Shown here in pieces: positions 19,483 through 27,246 of a stretch of 64,000 nucleotides of DNA (its first letter is position 1; each line of letters opens with the position of its first letter). The DNA is taken from the NCBI RefSeq assembly GCF_007830515.1, contig NZ_VLKT01000010.1, forward strand, positions 106,834-170,833, read 5' to 3'. A program made the position numbers and the translations under genes. This DNA is from Mesorhizobium tianshanense. Lineage in GTDB: Bacteria; Pseudomonadota; Alphaproteobacteria; Rhizobiales; Rhizobiaceae. The notes below the pieces were generated by a model, which made no database searches, was not told the DNA's origin, and saw only the letters and a list, made by a program, of their open reading frames with translations.

Positions 19483-19600
19483 CCTCTGATATCGAGACTT
19501 CCCGCCGGTTCATCCGCGGTCGGCAAATCGATCGACGATTATTCCGTAACGCATCATTGCGACAAGCGTACGACAGCTGCGACGAATGCCGCCCGGATCG

Positions 19601-20068
19601 TCAGGCGCGCTCGATCCGGCACTGGTAGCAATTGTTGCGAGCCGAGCGGACATGCACATAGGCGATGTCGCCGCGCTCGAACAAGGTTTCCGCCCGCGCC
19701 GCGATAGCGCCCGTCGGGATGACGCCGCCGCTGCCATAGACGATGCGGTCGTCCTTGCCGTAGCCGCGCACGATATAGTCGGTGCTTTCGAGCATCTCGG
19801 GAAGCACCTCGGCTTCGGCGGCGCGCTCGCATTCCTCGGCGTGCAGAAAGATAGGCCCGGTCTCGGCATAGGGCTGCAATTCCGGGAATGGCCGGTGGGC
19901 CAGGATGAGATAGGCTTCTCCAGCGGCCACGTTCTTCAGGCAATGGCGGCAGGGCACGCCGTCTCCGTCGGATATTTTCCGCTCTGGTATCAGGCCATAG
20001 GCGTCCGGCCCGCCGCGCTGCAAGGCTCTCACATTTTCCGTGGGCAAGGCTTTGAACTGGATGGTCAT
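19601..20068 (-). CDS. DUF1203 domain-containing protein
   Basis: This 155-residue cytoplasmic protein matches the DUF1203 pattern: FKALPTENVRALQRG at the N-terminus, CRHCLKNVAAGEAYLILAHRPF in the middle with a CxxC, and GPIFLHAEEC, then a C-terminal CYQCRIER with another CxxC. The two Cys pairs could bind a metal, which is inference. Its function is unknown. It stands alone between two convergent or parallel neighbours, about 75 bp downstream of the DapB-like gene. Confidence 0.85.
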   Translation of the reverse strand: MTIQFKALPTENVRALQRGGPDAYGLIPERKISDGDGVPCRHCLKNVAAGEAYLILAHRPFPELQPYAETGPIFLHAEECERAAEAEVLPEMLESTDYIVRGYGKDDRIVYGSGGVIPTGAIAARAETLFERGDIAYVHVRSARNNCYQCRIERA

Positions 20069-20144
20069 GGCAAAATCTCCGGTATCGTCGACCGGAAATT
20101 ACGCCGCTGCGCCACCGCTTCCCACCCGATTCCTGCCGAGTCTA

Positions 20145-20951
20145 TCAGTCCATCAGCGCGTCGAGGCCTCGCACCAGCCCGGTGACCTCCTGCACCCGCC
20201 GGATGGCAAGCAGCGTACCCGCCACGTAAGGAGCAGCGGACGAGCCGGCGTCGTGGCGAATGGTCAGCCGCTCGTCGGGCAGGCCGAACAGCGCCTCGCA
20301 GGACAGGATGTAGGATGGCAGGCGAAGCGCATGCACCTGAACCCCCTCGCCCATGCCGACCGCCGCACCGCGCGTTCCCGGTACACCGGAGACCTCCGAG
20401 ACCGGCCGCGCGGTCGAAGCCTTGCGAACGTCGGCCAGCGCTTCGGCAAGCTCGCGCGCAGTGCCGGACGGCGCGTCGGGCTTCTTGGCGCTGGCATAGT
20501 CGATGACCTCGACATCCGGCACGTATTTCGCTGCCATCAGGGCAAAGCGCTTCATCAGCGTGGCGGTGATCGAAAAATTGCCGGCCGCAATGACGCCGAC
20601 GTTGTTGGCGCGCGCCGCAGCATCAATCTCGGCATAGTCGGCGGCCCCGAGCCCCGATGTGCCGATCACCACATGCCGCCCCTTTTCGATGGCAAGCAGC
20701 GCATGGTCCTTCACCACGTGCGGCTTGGTGTAGTCGACCAGCACATCCGACGGCACCTTCAGGGCCTCGGCCAGCGAGGCGGAAACGGTGACGCCATTGG
20801 CCGGCATACCAACCAGCAGGCCGGAATCCTGCCCCGCGCCGCTGCGTGACACAGCCCCGGCCAACGCCATGTCGCCTTGCGCTCCGATCGCCGGAACCAG
20901 CGCCTTGCCGACCCAGCCGGTCGCACCGGCCATCACCACCCGTATTGTCAT
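20145..20951 (-). CDS. DapB-like reductase (dihydrodipicolinate reductase family) lacking the catalytic His pair
   Basis: This 268-residue protein has the DapB layout: N-terminal Rossmann motif VVMAGATGWVGKALV, VDYTKP, GTSGLG, AAGNFSITATLM, the substrate loop KPDAPSGTAREL near residue 155, and the C-terminal GLPDERLTIRHDAGSSAAPYVAGTLLA. In typical DapB the segment before DAPSGT is HHRHK; here it is ASAKK, so the catalytic histidines are missing while the last Lys remains. It may be a paralog with another substrate rather than the lysine-pathway enzyme. ATG 20951 has GGAG upstream; an in-frame ATG at 21014 is less likely. Confidence 0.8.
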   Translation of the reverse strand: MTIRVVMAGATGWVGKALVPAIGAQGDMALAGAVSRSGAGQDSGLLVGMPANGVTVSASLAEALKVPSDVLVDYTKPHVVKDHALLAIEKGRHVVIGTSGLGAADYAEIDAAARANNVGVIAAGNFSITATLMKRFALMAAKYVPDVEVIDYASAKKPDAPSGTARELAEALADVRKASTARPVSEVSGVPGTRGAAVGMGEGVQVHALRLPSYILSCEALFGLPDERLTIRHDAGSSAAPYVAGTLLAIRRVQEVTGLVRGLDALMD

Positions 20952-21137
20952 CGCCTGGTTCTCCAATCGCGCCTTGAAAAGGCCAGCGATATGGAAAGAG
21001 CCCTGCTCATTCAATCCGGGCTGTCTTTTGAGTGTTGATCCAGACTGCCGGGACTGGGCCTGTGCCGAAATCAGGCCGTGACCACCGGAAGCGCAGAAGA
21101 CGCCTTCAGATGGCGCCCAATGCGGGTTCGGACAGGC

Positions 21138-21695
21138 TCAGCGGATGAAGTCGTCGAAGCGGCGGAGCGTCACCCGGCGATTGCGCCAGTTCTCGTTCTG
21201 CGTCTGCACCAGCAGGAATTCCTCGCCGTAGCCGACGGTTTCCAGCGCATAACGCGGCACGCCAAATTCGCGCACCAGGGTGCGCTTCAGCGAGGCGGCG
21301 CGCTGTTCGGACAGGATCTGGTTCGACTGGAAGGAGCCGACCGCGTCAGTATGGCCCTCGATCAGCACGCGGGCGCCGCGGTCACGCCGCAGGATGCGCT
21401 GAAGCGCATCGGCGATGTTTTCGATCTTGTCGTATTGCGAGCTGGAAATCGCCGCCGAGCCGAAGGCGAAATTGATCGACTGGATATCGATCGAGCGGGC
21501 CATGCGCCGCAGGTCCGGCCGCCTCTTGAATTCGCGGATGGTGACGCGCTGATTGGGACGCAGCTTCACCCGGGGCGCCGCCTCGAGCTGGCGCTCGATC
21601 GTCGCGGCCGACGGCGTGGTCGCCTGGGCGGCGGCAAGCGTCGGCATGGCGAGTGCCGCAATAACCGCAGCGGCAAATGTGCGTCGGGTCAGCAT
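21138..21695 (-). CDS. OmpA-family protein (peptidoglycan-binding OmpA-like domain)
   Basis: This 185-residue exported protein has a signal peptide (TFAAAVIAALAMPTLAAAQA) and a C-terminal OmpA-like domain: INFAFGSAAISSSQYDKIENIADAL, VLIEGHTDAVGS and SEQRAASLKRTLV. The Asp and Arg of HTDxxGS and SxxRA are the expected diaminopimelate contacts. There is no beta-barrel, so it is periplasmic or lipid-independent. I began it at ATG 21695 with AAGGAG upstream; an in-frame extension of 74 codons is non-coding in appearance. Confidence 0.9.
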   Translation of the reverse strand: MLTRRTFAAAVIAALAMPTLAAAQATTPSAATIERQLEAAPRVKLRPNQRVTIREFKRRPDLRRMARSIDIQSINFAFGSAAISSSQYDKIENIADALQRILRRDRGARVLIEGHTDAVGSFQSNQILSEQRAASLKRTLVREFGVPRYALETVGYGEEFLLVQTQNENWRNRRVTLRRFDDFIR

Positions 21696-21795
21696 GTCTT
21701 TTCTCCTTCGAGGCCTCAGCCCATTGATGGTGCCGGCAAGATGGCAAAGACAAGCTGAAACTTTGATGAACGAAAGGTTCAGCTTTCGGGAAAAA

Positions 21796-22359
21796 TCACG
21801 GCCGCATGACGCTGGCGGCGCGCTCGGCGAAAGCCATTGGATGCACGATCTCCTTCTTTTGCGCCACCGGCTCAAAGCCGAGTTTCTGGTAGAGCGGCAA
21901 TGCCGCCGGATGATCAAGCGTGCAGGTCTGCACCGTCACTCGCCTTGGACCGTGCGACCAGGCGGCGGCGATCGCCGCACCCAGGAACCAGCGGCCGATG
22001 CCTTGCCCGGTCGCGTGCTCCATCATGCCGAAATAGGCGAGTTCCACTTCCTCCGGCAGATGCGGCTTGAGGTCGAAGAAGCCGGCCGGCGCGCCATCGA
22101 GATACAGCACCCTGATGTCACGGTCCTCGCGGTGGACGCCCGCGGAAAGCTCCTCGTCGCTCAGCCTCAGCACATTGACCCAGTGCCATTTGCGGCCCAC
22201 CCGGTCCATCAGGTAGCGGTAGAAATGCAGCGGAATGTCCTTGGTCTTCAGCAGCGCGATCTGGCGGTTGTAGGGCACCGGCGGCGAATAGGCCGGCGGC
22301 ACATGCATTTCGAGAAACGTCACCGTGACCTCGATGTCTTCCAGCGCTCCGTTCTCCAT
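21796..22359 (-). CDS. GNAT-family N-acetyltransferase
   Basis: This 187-residue protein shows the GNAT acetyl-CoA-binding region ELAYFGMMEHATGQGIGRWFLGAAI near residue 115, with motif A Q/GxGxG/A (GQGIG), and the closing TCTLDHPAALPLYQKLGFEP of motif B. The N-terminal half (LEMHVPPAYSPP) is specific to a rhizobial subgroup whose substrate is unknown. ATG 22359 lies 5 bases after the sulfurtransferase stop with AAGGA inside its 3' end, so it is the last gene of the cysteine synthase operon. Confidence 0.87.
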   Translation of the reverse strand: MENGALEDIEVTVTFLEMHVPPAYSPPVPYNRQIALLKTKDIPLHFYRYLMDRVGRKWHWVNVLRLSDEELSAGVHREDRDIRVLYLDGAPAGFFDLKPHLPEEVELAYFGMMEHATGQGIGRWFLGAAIAAAWSHGPRRVTVQTCTLDHPAALPLYQKLGFEPVAQKKEIVHPMAFAERAASVMRP

Positions 22360-22364
22360 CACCG

Positions 22365-23216
22365 TCAGTCCTTGCCCGTCACGACGGGCGTATCGGAAAG
22401 CCCAGCCCATTCCGTCCATGAGCCGTCGTAGAGCTTGTTGTCGGCATGGCCAAGCGTCTCGAGCGCCAGCGTGATCGCGGCCGCCGTAATGCCTGAACCG
22501 CACGAGGTGACGACCGGTTTGGACAGGTCGATGCCAGCGTCCTCGATCACTTTGCGCAAGCGGTCTTTCGACAACAGCTCGCCGTTTTCAGCAAGCACCG
22601 ATGACGGCACATTGCGCGCGCCAGGCATATGGCCTGAGCGAATGCCCGCGCGAGGTTCCGGCTCGGTACCGGCAAAACGGCCGGCAGACCGGGCGTCGGC
22701 GACCTGGCTTTCCCTCGTCCCGACGATCCGGCGCATGTCGGCAAGGCTGGCGACGCGAGCGGCATCGAAGTCGGCATGAAAAACGCAAGGCGCGATCTTC
22801 GTCGGCTCCGCCGTCACCGGCCGTCCCGCCGCTTTCCAGCGATCGAAGCCGCCATCCAATATGTAGACCTGGAACACGCCCATGACACGGAACATCCACC
22901 ACGCGCGCGGCGCCGAGAAGAACCCCGGACCATCATAGACAACGATGGTGTCGTCGGCCGAGATGCCCATCGCGCCGACATACTGGGCGAAATGCTGCGG
23001 CGACGGCAGCGTGTGCGGCAGTGGGGAATCGGGATCCGAGATCGCATCCTGATCGAGGAACCGCGCACCCGGAATGTGCGCCGCGTCATACTCGGCGCGT
23101 GCGTCGCGCTTTTGTGCCGGCAGATACCAGGACGCGTCGACGATCGTCAGGCCGGGTTCGCCAAGACGCTTCTGCAGCCAATCCGCATCGATGGTGAAAG
23201 GACTGTCTTCGGCCAT
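22365..23216 (-). CDS. sseA: 3-mercaptopyruvate sulfurtransferase
   Basis: This 283-residue protein has two rhodanese domains. The active-site loop VTSCGSGITA in the second domain carries the persulfide Cys near residue 240; CGSG(V/I)T is the form found in mercaptopyruvate sulfurtransferases rather than thiosulfate enzymes. The N-terminal domain includes VDASWYLP, AHIPGARFLDQDAI and VVYDGPG. It transfers sulfur from mercaptopyruvate, a product of cysteine deamination, which fits its position downstream of a cysteine synthase and AlaX. Spacing to the GNAT gene is 5 bp. Confidence 0.93.
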   Translation of the reverse strand: MAEDSPFTIDADWLQKRLGEPGLTIVDASWYLPAQKRDARAEYDAAHIPGARFLDQDAISDPDSPLPHTLPSPQHFAQYVGAMGISADDTIVVYDGPGFFSAPRAWWMFRVMGVFQVYILDGGFDRWKAAGRPVTAEPTKIAPCVFHADFDAARVASLADMRRIVGTRESQVADARSAGRFAGTEPEPRAGIRSGHMPGARNVPSSVLAENGELLSKDRLRKVIEDAGIDLSKPVVTSCGSGITAAAITLALETLGHADNKLYDGSWTEWAGLSDTPVVTGKD

Positions 23217-23252
23217 TCTTTTTCTCCTGCCTGCTAGGCGAAGCTTTATCTA

Positions 23253-23996
23253 TCAGGCCGCCGGCATCGGTCCAAAGCGTATTCGGAAGCGTCGGTTCTC
23301 GCGGCCCTTCTTCTCGATCTTGCCGACATGGATCTCGCCGACCTCGCCAGTGCTCTTCACATGGGTGCCGCCACAAGGCTGGCTGTCGATCGAAGCATTC
23401 TCACCAATGCAGACCAGGCGGATCTTGCCCGTGCCGACGGGCGGCCGAACGTTCTTGGATTTCACCAGTCCCGGATTGGCCGCCAGTTCCTCGTCGGTGA
23501 TCAGCCGGGTGAAGACCCGGTGGTCGGCCCGCACCAGTTCCATCAGCCTGGCCGTCACGCCTTCCTTGGTGAAGCTGGCATCCGGTATGTCGAAATCGAT
23601 ACGGCTGTCGTCCTCGGAAACCGCGGCACCAGTGATCGGGAACGGGCAGACGACGGTGAGCAAATGGCAGGCTGTGTGCATGCGCATCAGCAGATGCCGA
23701 CGCTGCCAGTCGACGGCGAGCTTGACCCGCTCGCCCACGACCGGGGCCGACTGCTCGGGCGGCGGCACATGGATGATCTCGTCCTTAGTCTCGCCGGTGA
23801 TGGTGGCGGCAACAGCGATCAAGCTGCCGTCGGGGCGTTCGAGGGTGCCCGTATCGCCCGGCTGTCCGCCCGACGTGGCATAGAAGATCGTCCGGTCCAG
23901 AATGATGCCGCCACGATCGTTGACAGCGACAACCATGGCGTCAGCCGTCCTGAGATAGGCGTCGTCGCGAAACAGCGCTTCCGTCTTGTGCACCAT
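23253..23996 (-). CDS. Alanyl-tRNA editing protein (AlaX family)
   Basis: This 247-residue protein matches freestanding AlaRS editing domains. It has an N-terminal beta-barrel (TIFYATSGGQPGDTG) and the zinc-binding core HTACHLL near residue 107 with CGGTH near residue 207. Such proteins hydrolyse Ser or Gly wrongly charged on tRNA-Ala. It starts in a TGATG overlap with the cysteine synthase stop, so translation is coupled. The pairing with cysteine synthase and a mercaptopyruvate sulfurtransferase is notable and could hint at cysteine-related substrates, but this is inference only. Confidence 0.9.
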   Translation of the reverse strand: MVHKTEALFRDDAYLRTADAMVVAVNDRGGIILDRTIFYATSGGQPGDTGTLERPDGSLIAVAATITGETKDEIIHVPPPEQSAPVVGERVKLAVDWQRRHLLMRMHTACHLLTVVCPFPITGAAVSEDDSRIDFDIPDASFTKEGVTARLMELVRADHRVFTRLITDEELAANPGLVKSKNVRPPVGTGKIRLVCIGENASIDSQPCGGTHVKSTGEVGEIHVGKIEKKGRENRRFRIRFGPMPAA

Positions 23997-25030
23997 CACG
24001 CGACCTTTTCAAACGGCACCGAAATTGTGCTCCGTTGTTCCATCCAGCCTGGCACCGGCAGCTTCTTTTGGCGCAGGAATTCCGGGTTGAACAGTTTCGA
24101 CTGATAGCGCGTGCCGTAGTCGCAAAGCACGGTGACGATGGTGTGGCCGGGACCCAGTTCTCGCGCCAGCCGGATCGCGCCGGCAATGTTGATGCCGGTC
24201 GAGCCGCCAACGCACAGGCCCTCCTCCTGGATCAGGTCGAAGATGATCGGCAGTGCATCCTCGTCCGGAATCTGGAAGGAGAAATCCGGCGTGAATCCTT
24301 CCAGATTGGCGGTGATCCGCCCCTGCCCGATGCCTTCGGTGATCGAGCTGCCCTCGGATTTCAGCTCACCGCTGGTGTAGAAACTGTAGAGCGCCGCACC
24401 CAGCGGATCGGCGAGCGCGATCTTGACGTTCCTGCTCCTGGCCTTCAGCCCGAAGGCGACGCCGGCCAGCGTTCCGCCGGAGCCGACCGCCGAGACGAAA
24501 CCGTCGACCTTGCCGCCGGTCTGGGCCCAGATTTCTTCCGCCGTGGTGCGGGTATGGCCGTCACGGTTGGCGACATTGTCGAACTGATTGGCCCAGATCG
24601 CGCCGTTCGGTTCGGACCGCGCCATCTGCTCGGCCAGGCGGCCGGATAGTTTCACATAATTGTTGGGGTTCTTGTAGGGTACCGCCGGAACCTCGATCAG
24701 TTCTGCGCCGAGCAATTTGATCGTGTCCTTCTTCTCCTGGCTCTGCGTGTCGGGAATAACGATCACGGTGCGGTAGCCGAGCGCCTTGGCGACCAGCGTC
24801 AATCCGATGCCGGTGTTGCCGGCCGTCCCCTCGACGATAACGCCGCCCGGCCTCAAGAGCCCGCGCTGCTCGGCGTCGCGAATGATGAACAGCCCGGCGC
24901 GATCCTTGACCGACTGGCCCGGATTCATGAATTCGGCCTTGCCCAGGATCTCGCAGCCGGTTTCTTCCGAGGCTTTGTTGAGGCGGATCAAGGGCGTGTT
25001 GCCGATCGCGTCGATCACAGAACGGGGCAT
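23996..25030 (-). CDS. cysK: Cysteine synthase A-type (O-acetylserine sulfhydrylase-like)
   Basis: This 344-residue PLP enzyme has the lysine motif NPGQSVKDRAG (Lys42 binds PLP), the phosphate-binding loop SAVGSGGTLAG, and the substrate loop EGTAGNTGIGL. In classical CysK the substrate loop is TSGNTG, so EGTAGNTG marks a subgroup that may prefer another activated serine. The C-terminus carries VCDYGTRYQSKLFNPEFL, typical of the rhizobial CysK2-like group. It leads an operon with AlaX, sulfurtransferase and GNAT genes. Confidence 0.9.
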   Translation of the reverse strand: MPRSVIDAIGNTPLIRLNKASEETGCEILGKAEFMNPGQSVKDRAGLFIIRDAEQRGLLRPGGVIVEGTAGNTGIGLTLVAKALGYRTVIVIPDTQSQEKKDTIKLLGAELIEVPAVPYKNPNNYVKLSGRLAEQMARSEPNGAIWANQFDNVANRDGHTRTTAEEIWAQTGGKVDGFVSAVGSGGTLAGVAFGLKARSRNVKIALADPLGAALYSFYTSGELKSEGSSITEGIGQGRITANLEGFTPDFSFQIPDEDALPIIFDLIQEEGLCVGGSTGINIAGAIRLARELGPGHTIVTVLCDYGTRYQSKLFNPEFLRQKKLPVPGWMEQRSTISVPFEKVA

Positions 25031-25244
25031 GGAGATTCCTTTATGCGTGCGGCCAAACCCTAGAAACCCGAAGCTTCGGTTTCAAGGCTAGAATTTGTCT
25101 GGTCCAGCGGCATTTCTGGGATCGCAATTCCCGAAACAGATGTCGCGTTCCGGCATTCATTTGGATGCTTGCGCTGAAAAGTACTCTTTTCATTCGATTT
25201 CTTCATCGGTAGAGCACAGCTAAGAAAAAGTCGCAGGGCACAGC

Positions 25245-26066
25245 ATGACACTCTATCGGGCCAACCCGAAGCACGGCGCCGCCTGGATCACGGGCGGCAG
25301 CAGCGGCATCGGCCGTTCATTGGCCAAGGATCTTGCGGCTCAGGGCTATGCCGTCGCGGTGACGGCACTCGACGACGATCCAATCGACTCGCTTATCGTC
25401 GAGACGGCGCAGATGCCTGGCCATGTCACGGCCTATCCTTGCGACGTCACCGACGAGAAGCGCATGGCAAAGACAGTCGCGGCGATCGAGAAGGATCTCG
25501 GCCCGATCGTCTTGGCTGTCTTCAATGCCGGCAACTATATTGCGACCGCCGGCGAAGACCTCAGCGTCCGCGGGTTTCGCCAGTCCTTCGACGTCAATTA
25601 TTTCGGCGTCATCAACGGCCTGGTGCCGGTCATCGAACGCATGCGCATCCGCGCGCGTGGCCATATCGTCCTGGTCGGTTCGGTGACCGCCTATTTCGGC
25701 TGGCCAACCACGGCCGCCTATGGCGGCACCAAGGCGGCGATAAATATACTGGCGGAATCGCTGAAATACGATTTTGACAAGATGAACGTCCGCATCCAGG
25801 TGATGAATCCGGGCTTCGTCGACACGCCGCTGACCGAGAAGAATTTGCTTCCGATGCCTGGGCTGATGCCCGTCAATCGTGCCTCGCGCCGCATGGCGCG
25901 CGGCATCAAGTCAGGCGGCTTCGAAGTCACCTTCCCGCGCCGCTTGAGCTGGGGCCTGAAGCTGCTCAGAATCCTGCCGAGACCGTTCTGCCGATGGGTG
26001 ATCAGCACGGTGACCCGCTGGAAGGCACGCCCGCTGAATTTCGACCGCAAGCCGCCGAGCGAATAG
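25245..26066 (+). CDS. SDR-family NAD(P)-dependent oxidoreductase
   Basis: This 273-residue short-chain dehydrogenase has the cofactor motif WITGGSSGIGRSLA at residues 13-26, the structural NAG (FNAGNY), a catalytic Ser in LVGSVTAYFG and the YxxxK motif in AAYGGTKAAI near residue 160. The C-terminal region is basic with a hydrophobic stretch (LKLLRILPRPFCRWVI), perhaps for membrane association. The substrate is unknown. The gene is divergent from cysK across 214 bp and is followed by an alpha/beta hydrolase gene on the same strand. Confidence 0.9.
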   Translation: MTLYRANPKHGAAWITGGSSGIGRSLAKDLAAQGYAVAVTALDDDPIDSLIVETAQMPGHVTAYPCDVTDEKRMAKTVAAIEKDLGPIVLAVFNAGNYIATAGEDLSVRGFRQSFDVNYFGVINGLVPVIERMRIRARGHIVLVGSVTAYFGWPTTAAYGGTKAAINILAESLKYDFDKMNVRIQVMNPGFVDTPLTEKNLLPMPGLMPVNRASRRMARGIKSGGFEVTFPRRLSWGLKLLRILPRPFCRWVISTVTRWKARPLNFDRKPPSE

Positions 26067-26163
26067 AGCCGTTCGTGAAGTTGACGATGCCATAAGCGGT
26101 GGACGGCCCGTTGTGTGTTTGCGGTTGCGGCCATAGGTTGAGAATTGTTGCGTGGAGTTTGCG

Positions 26164-27138
26164 ATGGGGCGACGGATCGTGCTTGCGGTATTGGGTCTCG
26201 CCGTCATTCTTGTCCTTGGCTTCGTGCTTGGCCCACGTGTCCAGGCCGACACCACGATCCGTTTCGATCCTTCTGTGATCGGCGATGACCCGCAAGCCTA
26301 TCTGGCACGCAAGGAGGCGGCCGTACCTGGCATCCACGGCGGGCTGGAGAAGGAAATCATCTGGGCCAATCCGATGGTCCATGCCAGGACGCCGCTCGCG
26401 ATCGTCTATATCCATGGCTTCTCAGCGTCGAAGGGTGAGGTTCGTCCGCTGCCCGACGAGGTGGCCGACCAGCTCGACGCCAATCTCTTCTACACCCGCC
26501 TCACCGGCCACGGACAGGACGGTGCCGCTATGGCCGAAGGCAGTATCAATGCCTGGATCAACGACTATGAGGAAGCGCTCGCTATCGGCCGGGCAATCGG
26601 CGACAAGGTGATCGTCATCGCCACTTCCACCGGCGGCTCACTGGCGGCATGGGCAGCGACGCGGCCGGGCGGATCGAACGAGGTGGCGGCAATCGCATTC
26701 ATCTCGCCGAATTTCGGCGTCAAGGCTTCCGGCGCCGAACTCCTGACCATGCCTTGGGGCCGAGAGATCGCCGAGTTGGTCGCCGGCAAGGAGCGCAGCT
26801 TCGTGCCGCGCAATGCGCTGCACGAGAAATTCTGGACCTACCGCTATCCGATCGCGGCGACGCTGCCGATGGTGGCGCTGACCGAGCTTGCCTATGGCGC
26901 GCCGGTGGAAAAGGCGAGCGTCCCTGCCCTGTTCATCTTTTCGGATTCGGACAAGATCGTGCGGCCGGACCGCACCCGCGAAATAGCCGGACGCTGGGGC
27001 GCCGCGCACGAACTGGTGCCGGTCGACGATACCGGCGATCGGGACGACCACGTCATTGCCGGCGACGCGCTGTCGCCAGCGACCACCGCTTTCCTCGCGC
27101 AGCGGATCGTGGTGTGGGTCAAGGCGCTCACTGAATAG
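26164..27138 (+). CDS. Alpha/beta hydrolase with N-terminal membrane anchor
   Basis: This 324-residue protein begins with a hydrophobic segment (RIVLAVLGLAVILVLGFVLG) that could be a signal anchor. The hydrolase fold shows the oxyanion region IVYIHGFSASKGE, nucleophile elbow IATSTGGSLAAW (Ser near residue 150), an acid Asp in FIFSDSDKIV and a His in DRDDHVIAGD. The substrate is unknown. ATG 26164 has GGAG 8 bases upstream and is preferred over GTG 26152. It lies 97 bp after the SDR gene and may share its transcript. Confidence 0.87.
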   Translation: MGRRIVLAVLGLAVILVLGFVLGPRVQADTTIRFDPSVIGDDPQAYLARKEAAVPGIHGGLEKEIIWANPMVHARTPLAIVYIHGFSASKGEVRPLPDEVADQLDANLFYTRLTGHGQDGAAMAEGSINAWINDYEEALAIGRAIGDKVIVIATSTGGSLAAWAATRPGGSNEVAAIAFISPNFGVKASGAELLTMPWGREIAELVAGKERSFVPRNALHEKFWTYRYPIAATLPMVALTELAYGAPVEKASVPALFIFSDSDKIVRPDRTREIAGRWGAAHELVPVDDTGDRDDHVIAGDALSPATTAFLAQRIVVWVKALTE

Positions 27139-27153
27139 CAGGCGCGTGCCACG

Positions 27154-27192
27154 AAAGGAAAAGGGCGACCGAAGCATCGCTTCGATCGCCCT
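27154..27192 (-). terminator. Intrinsic terminator after the DEAD-box helicase gene
   Basis: On the minus strand AGGGCGA..CGAAG pairs with CTTCG.TCGCCCT (27162-27192) and runs into TTTTCCTTT. It lies about 55 bases past the helicase stop. Confidence 0.7.
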
Positions 27193-27246
27193 GCCCTATA
27201 TCAGCGTTGCCCAAGCTCAACAGCCCGGCCGGATGCAACTGTCTGG

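Noticed and set aside
20145..20951. Naming the gene dapB as the lysine-pathway enzyme
   Set aside because: The catalytic HH is absent from the conserved loop, so I describe it only as DapB-like.
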